A stretch of DNA of 64,000 bases, from positions 372,001 to 436,000 of the forward strand of contig NW_026570256.1 in NCBI RefSeq assembly GCF_019649055.1, written 5' to 3'. The notes under the pieces were generated by a model, which was given only the letters and a program-made list of their open reading frames with translations, ran no database searches and had not been told where the DNA came from. A program made the position numbers and the translations under genes. The stretch comes from Paramacrobiotus metropolitanus. Its lineage: Eukaryota > Tardigrada > Eutardigrada > Parachela > Macrobiotidae. Shown here piece after piece: positions 38,733 to 51,200 of the stretch. Numbering within the stretch: position 1 is the stretch's first letter; each line of letters opens with the position of its first letter.

Positions 38733-39449
38733 ATATATAGGGGGAAATCGATAGCATACTATACACCTTCCCTGTACTGCTCCAGTCATCCGTATGGATT
38801 GCCACGTTATGGCAGAACAGGGGTTTTTAAAAGCGCCACATTTATACCTGCACATTGATTGCTGAAAAGTCGCTTTAACAAGCGTATCTTGAAATGCTTA
38901 TGGGTGATTACCTTCAAACTGCCCTGTATTCCAGGAAACCTCTTTTTTTTTACATGAAAATTCACCAAGACCTCAGAGTTAAACATTAGAAAACGATTTT
39001 TATAAACTTCCGGCGAGTGACGCAGATGTCACCGCCCGGTGTGGCACCGTGATTTGGCTCACATTTTGAAAGTTTTCGAATCTTCCATCCTTTTGATTTT
39101 CGATTTTCGGGCAAACAAGTGGCTTCTTCTCGCAACTTTGGTTGCAAAATGAAGAATAAATTACGGGAATCAATTTAAGTGTTAAATGTGCCTTTTCGAA
39201 AAAGATTTGTGCACACTCCCACGATTCTGCCCACAACAAAATGCAAATCCTACTGTCACTGCACTGACTGCAGCACTTACAATTAGTTGATTATCACTGC
39301 CTTACACGGTACATGTACCTGCATCAATGTGCAGGTATAAATGCAGCGCTTTTAAAAACCCCTGTTCTGCCATAACGTGGCAATCCATACGGATGACTGG
39401 AGCAGTACAGGGAAGGTGTATAGTATGCTATCGATTTCCCCCTATATAC
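38733..39449. repeat. Foldback element, arms about 128 bp
   Basis: Arms at 38733-38862 and 39322-39449 are nearly perfect reverse complements (for example gtatggattgccacgttatg and complement; outer ends tatatagggggaaatcgat). The ~460-bp interior has a 79-codon minus-strand frame without motifs. Probably a non-autonomous DNA transposon; the target duplication was not resolved. Confidence 0.85.
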
Positions 39450-39963
39450 ACCTATAGCGGCAAATAAAAACACTCTTCTTGTTTATTGTGCATCTGACCG
39501 GTAATAATAATCTTGCCGCAGACTGATCAAACGACAAAGTGAGCAAAAAGAGAAGAAAAAAAAATTACTCCCGACAGTGCGCCATAACAATGGGCGCTTT
39601 TAGTCGATCATGAAACAGCAATTGAGGTCAACCCCAAGGGACAGTCACATCGCTCATTCTGTCACGGAAACCAGCATGATATCTTCCCCCGCTTTCTCTT
39701 TCTTTCCCATCTCCGCTTGTCCATACAACAAAATAAAGTAGGCCAAAATCAAGTTAAACCTAATTTATATGAACCATTTTTCTCTCCACAAGGCAGCATT
39801 ACCATCAGTTAATGGAAGAACACGTTTCAGATACACTGTGCACTAGCCGCTTTACAGCGTCGTCGGTACAGGGAATCCCGACCGTTCGCCACATTCAAGA
39901 TTACAGCCTTACGCGCGCAGTTTCCTGCAAGATTGCTATTTTTACAGCGCTGCAGAGAACTGA
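39450..39963. other. 3' flank of the GPCR gene, no gene seen
   Basis: The sequence between the foldback element and the GPCR stop codon. It should hold the GPCR 3' UTR. Confidence 0.35.
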
Positions 39964-42900
39964 TCACATGGAGCTTAATTCGCGGCGTTCACTGGTCGGA
40001 CTGCTCAGGCTTTCGTTAACCTCCAGCAGGGGCGATTGCGTGGGATACGGGAGATATCCGGGTTTGTCGGGTCGGCCCAGTGAGCCATTGGAGGCGCGGC
40101 GCGGCCCGGTGCCGTTGGGTGTGGTCGCGTGTAAAATGTCGAGGTAGGGACCTTTGCGTGCGCCGTACACCTGCGTGGCGGATGAGCGGCGGGTGACCAT
40201 CGAGGGCGAGGTGCTGGCGTCGCTGCCCTTCCGCGGGGAACGGTAAGTGGAGTAGCGCAGTGACGTCATGAAGGAGCCGGTGCGCGAGATGTCGAAGCGG
40301 TCGAAGGAACGCGGATGCGAGGCCGGTTTGCGGCAGCCTAATTTTACTATAAAAAAAAGCTGACTCAAATTCATGTAAAATATAAGACCGGGATTGCCAG
40401 TGCTTATTTATATATAAGCGGCCCGCATGGAAAAATAAAATATGCTGTATCATGTATGTACGTACTGTAGTATCGTAAAAACCTAAATTTGTAAAAAATG
40501 ACATGGTTTTTTTTTATTTCGAAGACAACGGTTGCTTGGAGTGACATCATTCGATATGATTGTACAGTATAATCCTAGAATTTAAGCCCATGTTCTACGA
40601 TACGCTCTTGTGCATTTGTACGATCGCAGTTGCAGTCGACCTTATTAAAATAAAAATACAAATGCCATTTAAATGCGGTTTGTCACGCGTCGCCGAAGAC
40701 GCGAGAAAAGAACACCAAATAATTTACTTTAGCGAAGAATAACAATACTCGAAGTGAGACTTGTGACTCAGTTGTGGGTTGTCTTTGAAAATCAGCAATG
40801 TTTCCGCGAAAGCCGTTTTAAATACATGGACATAAAAAGGCGACACTGTCGTAGTGACCGAGTTTAAAGAGTTGTTGAAAATTGAATTGTGGACAGGGAA
40901 CAAATTGCCTAAGTGCATCCTTGTCCGGGGTTAAAACGAGTGAAGGAGAATAATCTGGGAATGTCTTGCTTATACAGATACACTGCGTCCGCGCACTGCA
41001 ACAGCGCACCATAATTTTTCACCATTCAATATAATTAAACGCGACAACACTGATGATGCGGACTAATGACATGGAATGTGTGCTGTGCTGAACGACGATC
41101 AGTCATCGCGGTTGTAACCGACTACTACGACAAGCGACATCTTAGCCGCTCCGCAGGCGGTTGCACATTACGTAAGGACCGAGAATCATCAGCGGCGTTT
41201 TGATCGACATTTAAGAGATGTAATCTCCGGTGCCGAGGAAAATCTTGAGGGATTTTCGTTTTTCAATACAGCCATGCTCGTCAGCGAAATGATCCGTAAA
41301 TCCCGGACAATGAACGACAGTATGTTATGTAAAAAACGAAATCACTTTCTCCAACATAATCGTTAACATTTTCCCGGCCATTTTCGTCATCCGGTAATTT
41401 TTATAATCCGGAGTTTTCTTGTATATTTTTAACCGGTAAGTGTTATTGCGGAGACTTTTGATTATGTGTCGAATGTGATGGGCAGATGACGTGCTGGTGT
41501 TGTCAAGGTTAATCGATCCGTTTTCCCGAGACAACGCTCTCACGCAAAACGATGGAAATGGACGCTGTTTATGAAATCGGCTGAGCGTTGCGTATAGTGT
41601 GTGCATATCTCTGTGTATCGTCGATCTTAAGGAGTGGAAATTGATTAGTGTCAATGGGTGCGTGGCCCGCCCCCGGAACGTTGGCGTTCTTCGTGGCCGC
41701 GGGTGCCGTTCGGGGAAAGATTTGATCGCTGTACACATGCTATGGCGACTTCCGGTGCATGCACGTCCGATTGCCCGATGACGTGCGTAAGACGATCGTC
41801 TTCAAAAAATATTTCTTGCGCAATATATGTGATCATGAGCGGTGCTTGAGACGGAGAATGTCTTAAGTGAAAAGGTCAAGAGATTATTTTTAGTAACAAA
41901 GTTATCTTTTAAAAAAAAATTTTAATAATTGTTTGTACGCCTCTCCTTAATTAAAGCCATGTTTTATACTAATTGTTCCGTTAAGTTATCTAAACGGTTA
42001 GTATATTTTACTGCCAGACTTGAATAGATACGTAGGCTAGCAGTTTTCCCAAAATAAAACTTTTTCTTCGCACTTGTATAAATTTTTTGAATTTATTCTT
42101 AAAAGTAATTGGTCTAGCTTTAATATTTCTGTTTTAAAGAACAATTTTTTTTTAAAAAACACGAAGTATATTATTTGGTATTTGCATGAGTTGGCTGCTG
42201 GCGTTGTTGCGTTTTACTGTAATCGCTTTGCAAAGGGATTTGCGTCGCCCTCCCGACACGCGTTGCGCACTTATCCAACTGTGAAGCACGTGGCAGTTAG
42301 TGCCGCGGGCCAGTGTATGTAATAGGTTAATCATCGAGGGGCTTGCGACTGCGTCTTCCGGGAAATGAGTGGATATACACGCTAAAGAGCCATTCTTAGC
42401 CACGACGCATACTGCGGCTAAATTATTACGAACCCGGCGCACGCTCCCGGATAAGAAACCCCTTAAGAGAAAAGCCTTTCGCTCTAAGAATGGCGCGCAC
42501 TGCCCAGGGTTGCACTTATACGCTGCATGCAGCGCCGTGCGGCGTGCTGGTTGCGGCGATTATGCATTTATGATCATATTATATACATATGCCGGCATCG
42601 TCTTACTTACCGCAGTAATATGTCACCACCGTTCGGATTTCCCGGATACGTGCCGTGTAGATAATCGGATACACCAGGAATTTCAATAATATTAGCAGAT
42701 TCACGATGATATTCGTCTGTAAGAGAAAAGGAATCAGCTTCAGAAAAATTTACCCAGTAACCACTTTTCTGCAATATGTCAAATTTCACCGGAAAATGTA
42801 CCGGGAGCAGCTTCTTGCGTAACTAAAATTGTTAGCAAACTTTTGTAGCAAAAAATTATTAATTTACCAAACGAATTTTATAGCAATATCCAACAAATAA

Positions 42901-45209
42901 CCAGTCTGGGATATATAGGTTTTTGTCAAGCCACTTAACTACGCTTTGCTACAAACAACCACAGCGCTTAATATACTATGAAAAGCCATGTGAATTCCAG
43001 TAGCCATAAATTACTGCCTCTGCCCAGTAGCCAAATTTTATTCTGCCAGGAAATAACAAATTAGTGCTCTGTCTACAAGTATGGACTAGAGTGTTAAGAT
43101 ATGTTTGACGGACTCGTTTTGCATAATAAATAAGTCAGTACGCGAGCCTAAATTTTGTTCTTAAATGATTATCCGAAATGCACTCTAATTTTTACGCTGA
43201 AAATGTTTTCTAGCTAATAAATACGAATTATTTTCCCTCAGAAGAAACGCGTTAGCAAACTGTAGTATTGTTATTTCCTAAAATGACTCAGTCTTGACTC
43301 TTACCTACTCTGTTATTGCTGTTCTTAAAATTAAGTCTAGGTCCCGTGGGGTAATGTCTTATTGCGATGACCTTACCGGCAGCCTGATACAAAGCGATAT
43401 GCTCAGGGGAATAACACAGTCATAGCACACCAGCAGGTAATTAATCACCGCCGGCAGCCAGCCAATCAGGTAGACGAACAGGATAATCAGCGTGGTGATC
43501 AGTGCCCGTGTATTACTGGCCATGCGGCGTTTCTCATCGCGATAGCTGCGCTCGGTACTGGCCAGCTGGCTGGCGGTGACGCTCATACTGCCGCTGACGC
43601 TCACACTGCCCCCGCTGCTGCTGACGTTGTTGGTGTTGTAGTTGGCTGCGCTGCAGTCCAGGGTGCTCAATTTTTTCTGGTGCAAATGGATCTCGAGGAA
43701 GACATGGAAGTACACCACCGACATCAGGATTAACGGGGCGAAGAACAGTGCGGACACGAAGAAGCGGAAGGCGAATTTGTGCGCAAAATCGTCCCTTTGA
43801 CAGTATGGGGAGCGGAAGCCCTCATCGGGAATCGAGACGAAATATATGAAAAATATCACATCCTGCAATTGGGAAAGATGCACATGGTCATTAATATTCG
43901 TAATTTTTCGCATTTCTTTTTTCACAGTTATGATGTTTTTAATTTTTCGTACATGAGTGCAACAAAAAAGCACGAAATATAACTAATCCGAGCGTTTAAG
44001 AACTTAACGACAAAGACTATTGAATAACGTTTTGAAACATTAATAATGATGAGTAAATTCACGTAATGCTAAAAAAGGAAAAATTGCAAGGTATTTAAAA
44101 TCCAAAGATCCACTTGTAAGCGTACGTACATAAAAACTAAGACCAAAAATAAAATCTTTTTATGATATTTTTTTGACGTTTCATGTATGTACCGATGTAC
44201 GTATTACAGATTTTACGCACTCGGTTGGTACCTAATTTCAAAAGGACTGGAAGTCATTAACGCCACCGTACTACATTGTTCACTAATATTTCAAAACCAT
44301 TCGGATATTATTTACATTCCTACGCTCCGGATAACGGCAATAAATAGATAATTCACTGAGATTTGCGCACGTCACGGCAACAATGATTAATAAATTATGC
44401 ACTTAGTCTAAGCTAAGCTTCGGGATACATGCGCATTTTTTACTAACTTGATACATTATTCAAACGTGTTAAATTATTTTGTGCCGGAGTTTTTATTTGG
44501 GACTGCACGGCGAAAAAGTGAAAAGTGAGCACTCAGAAAATGTAAAATATCAACAAAGATGAATGCTAAAAGAACAGACAAACTTTCGCTCAATGTGGTT
44601 AGTTAAACTAGCGAAGGACGTAAGTACTTTTGTTAAGGACGAAAGCATCCCATGCACTACGAATCACGTTCAGTTATTCTGCTGCATCATATATTCTCAT
44701 ACCGGCAGTATCCACATCACCGCAATGCAAATGGCCGCATTCTGCCGCGTCATCCGCGATGCATAATGCAGCGGCTTCGTGATGCCCATCCAGTGATTAA
44801 TGGCCAGCGCCATGAAATGCAGCGCCGAGCACACCATCCCGCTCAGCCGCAGCGCCTCCACCACGAACTGTATACACGCCCGGTACTCCATGTCCACGTG
44901 GATGTTCCAGAAGAGGATGTTGTTCACCAGGATGCCCACCCCCATGGCGGCTGCCGCCACGGCATCCGCTGCCGCCAGGGACAGACTGAACATCAGCGTC
45001 GGTGTCAGCTGTTTCTTGCGGATGAAGAACACCGTGGACAGGATCAGGGCGTTGCCCAGGAAAGCTAGGGCGCATAGTGCCAGGAACACCGGGCCCATGA
45101 TCAGGTAGATGGAGGACAGGTAGCGGATGGCGCGCTCATCGGACTCAACGGTGTCGCAGCGCAGGGGACGCGCGTCGAAAAGTGTCGTGCTATTATTGGT
45201 CGGCGTCAT
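39964..45209 (-). CDS. Class A (rhodopsin-like) orphan GPCR
   Basis: Four exons: 45209-44703, 43862-43377, 42716-42611, 40346-39964, with GT-AG junctions and phases 0/0/1, giving 493 residues. The extracellular N-terminus has a glycosylation site (NNST). TM1 has GN (GNALIL), TM2 has LAAAD, the TM3 cysteine is in YRACIQF and the ECL2 cysteine in SPYCQ. TM3 ends in NHW instead of the usual DRY, then MGITKPLHY. TM6 has GWLP instead of CWLP. TM7 has YPIIY in place of NPxxY, followed by helix 8 (TARIREIR). ICL3 carries a Ser/Gly-rich insert and the C-tail is long and Ser/Pro/Arg-rich. The third exon (106 bp) was found only by following phase. It is a plasma-membrane receptor signalling through G proteins; the ligand cannot be told. 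The PLHY segment after TM3 is shared with many amine-type receptors, but no subtype is claimed. Introns are 0.7 to 2.3 kb without supportable genes. Confidence 0.88.
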
Positions 45210-48200
45210 GGTAGGCGCGGTTTAGATGGTCAGGGCACTGAGGACGATCTGTAGCAAAGGTCAAGATATTAGTCGAGCGTGGGTGCATAAATTTAGCACT
45301 CTGATGAAAAAATATTTTATGAACAAGACTTCGGTAGTTCCGCTACTTTAACAACTAACGCATTTTTTTTGTCTAAAAATTTAGTGATGATTTCGCGTTT
45401 ATTCGTGGCAATATTGTAAAATCACTAATTAAAACGTGTAATTTTCTTGCTGATGTTTGTAGATTGAACAGCGTTTGTTACCATGTGCTGTAAATTTTCG
45501 CAACTTAAAAAATAATTAAACTTTATTTAGACACTTGGATAGTGTAAGTATACCAGCAGTTAGTATTCGTAAAGATTCACCGGAAAATGCCACAGCACTA
45601 CGATTTCCACAATTTTCATTACGTTTCACATCTTTGGCTGCCTCTCGTATGCTCTCCTAACCGAGCGCAAAATCAGTGCAAAACGGTGCATTTATACATA
45701 CGCCCATGATGGATGGACCATGGCGTTAAGTGCGACAACACAGTGCATCTACATAAGCGGAGCACTCTGGAAAATTGTTCTCCAGTCGGCTGGATACGGC
45801 GGATATACATCCGTTATGGCGTGCGGTGTATATACGTTGGGCCTGCAGCGACGCTGACAGGCGGAAGTCAAGGTAACGTTAGGGAAATGAGGCTGAGTTG
45901 GCCTAGAAACGTCGCGAGCGGGGTATTGTGCAGCCGGGAAAGCAGAGAAAATTACCCCAAATCATTATGACCGGCGTTTCCGCCATACACACAGACACAC
46001 GCCCCACACACTGCACACCCCACATCCCGCGGTTTTATTGGGATTTCGGCTTTAACCGGCTGGTTAGCACGGTAAATGGGCCCGTAATTGGCGGACCCGT
46101 ATGGCGCTCATTATATTGATTGTTTACACAAGCAAACGATCAGGGATAACGGGTGAAATGGTCTTCAAGTGGCCGGCATTAGCGCCAAGATGGTAAACGA
46201 GTGTAAACTGAGCCAAACTGAGTATTTTTAATGGTCAATTTTTGTGCGTGTACTTATAATACAACAGCTAGTACTGCACCGACTTCAGCAAAATTTTCGT
46301 TTGAATTTCAGGCAGACATTTCGCAGCTTGGACAAAAAGCGCCAGCTGTTCTTCTGACGCAATATTATTTAGACGTTTAAAAATACCTAAGTCTGGTTTT
46401 TAAAATTATTTAAAACACGATGAAATTATAACTACGTCCTAAAAATTAACAGATTTAGCAGGTTCCTGATTTTATTTGATTTAATATTATTCTGGGACAT
46501 TCGAGTTAGCGTTCGAGAGTATGACTGGCACGCGGTAACCACTACTCTACGATTTTCCAATATTTTCTGTTTTTTGATGGGCTCCTTCTTTTCTCTGCTT
46601 ACTTATCGTATAATACAAAAATGCATTTTAGCCGCGATATTTGGGCTATATTCTGAAAATAGTTTACTTTTTACTTACTCGGGCTCTCTGGCGTAATATG
46701 TTAGCTGGTAAAACATGATAGAATTGCTTCTTGTACATTCCTTAAATCGAGCAGTAAGTTTAACCGCGCACAAATAGTTAAACGAAAGTATTTGAACGCC
46801 GTTTTTTTATGGCAGTCCATGCTGTAGTATCGCCTGTTAGACCGGGAAAACGGCAATGTTTTGCCGATTTAAACGCATTACGATCGAGTAACAGCAGCCA
46901 CTGGGTCAATCAATTGCCTAAATATTGACCATTTACTTCCGACACAGCTTGAAATGCGTTTGATCGTTAGTGAAGAAGATTCCCTCTCCCAAGTGTTCAT
47001 TAGCTCCACTAATACCGGCAAACGATTTTACGGTATATTGTCAGTTGGGAAAGTGCGGATTAGAGAAAATTTCATTATTTCAATCGGAAATCCTGTTAAC
47101 ATTTTATGACTTCTTATTTAACGACTTACGAAATTTGAATAGAAAAACGCAAATAAAGCCACGTGTTAGAAAAAGCGACCAAGTGTTGTGCAATCAATCA
47201 CAAAAAAGGGGAAAATACTTATGCTGCTGAGTGCGCAGGTTAAGTAATTTAAATTAAAATTATTTTAAATCGCAGTTTTGATCGAGTAATTATACCATTC
47301 AGACTTATGCATTACTGGTTTTGTTTAACTAAACTCCGTACGGATATCTGGTACTTTTTTATTTCAGTTTATAAACTAAATTTTTATACCGTTTTAATTG
47401 AAAAATACGGCAAGCTGAGAAACGAATTCGATAATCGGAGCAAGATGGTAATTAGACAGCCGTCAGCTCGCAGTTTGTCGGCTGGTGTATATATGGGAGA
47501 TTAATACCGGCGACAGATGTAGCGTCACGCTCCAGAAAATGAGTTCCTGCCACGAAACGGCGTCTTAATGAAATTATTAATGATATCGTTTGTAGCGCGG
47601 CAACTGTCGCCGCGCTGCGCGGACAATCCCGCGCGGGACACATTTCTGTGGCGCAACACCGGCAACACGGGCATATTTCACATTATATACGAGACTGTGC
47701 GCCGGGGCGCTGACAAATGCCGATGCGGTAATCCGCTGCTATTGCAAAATAGGCTAATAGCACTCTTACAACGCTCATTATCATATTTCATCATCGATAA
47801 TTGTTAACATTTTTTTTATTTGAATGTCAGGTTTTATGTGGAAAAGCAGGTTTTCCACGAATAAATTAGTTTTAGAATGTTATTGCACTAACGCTTATAA
47901 CTATTAAAATTTAGGCGATCATTTACACAGTGAAGCCGGAATATCACTTTGAAGTTGTACGATCAAACACGCTTTATTTAACAACACATCGATAAAGCAA
48001 ACAATCAATTAAAAAGCAGAAAAACAGTGGGAAAACGGCAGACGGCATAATTTTGATTGTTTACTATGAAGCAAATCATCAGACTTTACTAAAAAGAAGA
48101 TGGCTTTTTTTAGATCGATACAGTATACCTTTATCGATTTATAACAAACTACCTTTTTTAGATACCTTTCTGCTACGGTTTTTTTCTCTAAAAAATACTT

Positions 48201-51200
48201 TGGTAAATTTAGCAACTATATTACTCTACATATAATACAAAAAAACTTGAGAAGTTGCAGTGCATTCAGCGGTAAATTCAAGGAAAACATTTTAGTAAAA
48301 ACGAAATCAATTTTTTTTATTTCTGGAAGTTCAAGATTTAAAACTAAGTGTCATCTTTTCAATGTTTTTCCATATTGATAATAATGGGAAGTTTACCGTA
48401 TTCCACGATGACAAATTGCTCATATTTCCGAATCCGCTCACCGCATTCCTCGTGGTGAGAATACAGGGATCAAAAGTATTTAGAACATGACCATCCCCGC
48501 ACACGGAATGTGGTACACACATGCGAGCCAAACAACACCCCGTCTGCGCCCCGAATAAATATCCTCCACTCAAAATATTCGGTTTGTTGACCGTTGGGAA
48601 TTCCGAAAGAAAACAAAATTCCTCAAGGGAAAAAATGGGCAAAAAATGGCCGATTGTAATGGAAGGTGAGGTAAAAGTGGAAAAGCGCAAGAGCACTGCT
48701 GAAAGATGAGCAGTACGGATTCGGTGGCTGGCAGTGGATATAATCCACACGCGTGATCTTTCGCCGCTCCGATGGGGAACTGTCAGCGTCGATTGGCTTC
48801 CAGTGTTAATTATAGCCGGGCGATGAAAATGAAATTAACTAATGGTATACAGCTGTTTTAACTGAGCCGGGAGTCGCCGGGATCTCTGCGCTGCCGCGAT
48901 CAGCACTCAATCAAAAACAGAAACGGTATTACGCATAATTGACTGCATGTAATCATCGCTTACATACAACATATTCCCACATTCATCGCATCCAAGTAAT
49001 TAAAAAAAATAAGTTTAATGTCTTTCTGCCACAGAAAGTACAAAATTTCCACCGATTTTGATTAGCTTTTGAACCGTTAAGAAGTTTTAATAACAGTTTA
49101 ATATATGTTCTCTTAATAACGCTAACGTAAAGGTCACCAAGATTATTATCATGTAAAACTGGCGTGAAAATGCCGGTTTTAAATAACAACGCAATAAAGA
49201 TAAACTGATCGACAAAAGGTCACGGTAAAGAGGGCGCAGAAGAATGAGGAAAACAGTATAAATTGCAGCGGAAGTCATGAAACAATCCGGATAATTGTAA
49301 TCAGGAAATCACGGGATACGATTTCTCCGTACAATAATTTCGCAAATGCAATAATATTCCAGAATGCCGGGAAGCGAAGATCGATAGCGAGACACATTAA
49401 TAAAATTTGCTGAAAAATCCGCACCAGACGGATATTGCAGTTATGACGGTGAACATCCGGTGCTGTGTGTGCGCCTAGCAGACAAAAGTCGAATAAAAAC
49501 CCCCACAAACATATCCCGCGCTCCGCGCGATCACTCACACAACCGACGTAAATGCTGAATGGCAGCCCGTGCACAGCGACGACAGGACGAGCACATGCGT
49601 ACTATTTTACTGTGCCTGTTGTTGTATGCAATGTACGAGTGATCTGCGTTGAATATACATGTGTGGTGTGACGTTTGTGTATTTTTATCCACGGGAACAC
49701 AACACAGAACGTCTTTCCGTGACTGACTGATCGCCTGTACCGGCATCTCTCGGGTGTGTGCATCGGGTTGGCGTGTTTCAATGTCAATGTTGATAAGGAT
49801 GAGTGTGGCTAAGTGTTTATTACTCTTTTTTCCTTTCTCCTTCTTGGCGACGGACGTGGAAGGGGAAGGTATATAAATGTGTACAACAGAATATGGACGT
49901 GTCTTTCCGCATTCTTTCACCGGCCTCCGATCGACGTCGCCGTGGCACGCCGGCCGGATGTATGGCATGTCAGGCCATCGGAGATTGGGGATGTTGTGCC
50001 ACTCTGCAGTCTGCAGTTCCTTTTGCGGATGGATATATAGACATAATCAGCAAGCAGTGAATTTCTTTTAATCAAATTATTCGCTCTCTTTTACAGTAAA
50101 AAATCTTGTATAAAAATAAATGTACACAGTAATACGATTTGTAAAACAAAGCTTAAAAACCTGAGATCCTCTGCTTATAAAGTTAATTAAATTTAACTTC
50201 CTAGCAATTTCTGTACTTTTATTTTATTTTTTCTGTAATTTTTTTTTAACTTTAAGGTTTTGCAGTTTCTGAAAAATAAATATAATTTTATTCCAGAATG
50301 AAGGTGATTACATTTTTGCCGTTTAAAATAATTTTTTAAAAGTGTTCACGCTAAGTTTTGCTGAAAGGTCATCAACTGTTTGTGGTTTGTTTCTCACATC
50401 AAAGCAATAATTGTGAAAGTATTTAAAGGTCATGTTGTTTTGCCTTTCGTGGAAAGACCGCCAAGGACGTAAATTGTTTAAAATACCGCGACGGATCCCT
50501 TCTCCGTCAATTAAAAGTAACGTTTCGACGCAGTTGATACCGATATAATTATGTCCCGCTAATCCGCCGCTTAACGCGCCCGCACGCTGCCCTTCAAAGT
50601 CAGCGGAGCTAAATGTGAAAAGTCAGAGCGCGCCAGCGCAACATCTTCCGGCTGAATTAACAGGCTCTCTTGTCTATCAGAGTGTGGCCACGGCCAGAAG
50701 TACGTGCGAAAATCCCCTCCGCTAATCCGCGTAGATATGTGACTGTTTTAAAAATAGGGAGAAAAGTGCGCGCGCCAAGAAGATCAATGCGGGCGGGTGG
50801 GGCGGCCTGCGCGCGCGCCGGGTTAAACGGTGTTAACTATGCTGGGTAAATGCTTGCGTAATCCCCGGGTAAAATTATGCACCGGAAGTGGCGCGGTGTA
50901 ATTGTTGATACGCATCGCGCGCCGAACTGATCGGGCCAGCTCGGAGGGGAAAACTGATACAGTGCGCTGTATCCTGCTGGGTGAGCAACCGAATAAACGG
51001 GATGGAATTTCACCAACACAGAAATTAAATGCCTGACACGCGGTTAATAAATAAATCAAGTACATAAACTGATGACGACACCAATAAAATCGATGCAAAA
51101 AAGTCATAAAAAATTGATTTTTTAAAAAAAACTTTGTTTAAGTTTTTTTAATTGTTTTGTTTATTGTACGATTAATAATCTATTTAAATTTATTCACATT

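Noticed and set aside
41325-41738. 137-codon minus-strand frame inside a GPCR intron
   Set aside because: It lies between receptor exons 3 and 4, is not in a useful phase and has no recognisable content.
48331-48750. 139-codon minus-strand frame
   Set aside because: No motif, no splice sites matching a gene, ordinary composition; length is possible by chance. Kept only as a remark in the gap entry.
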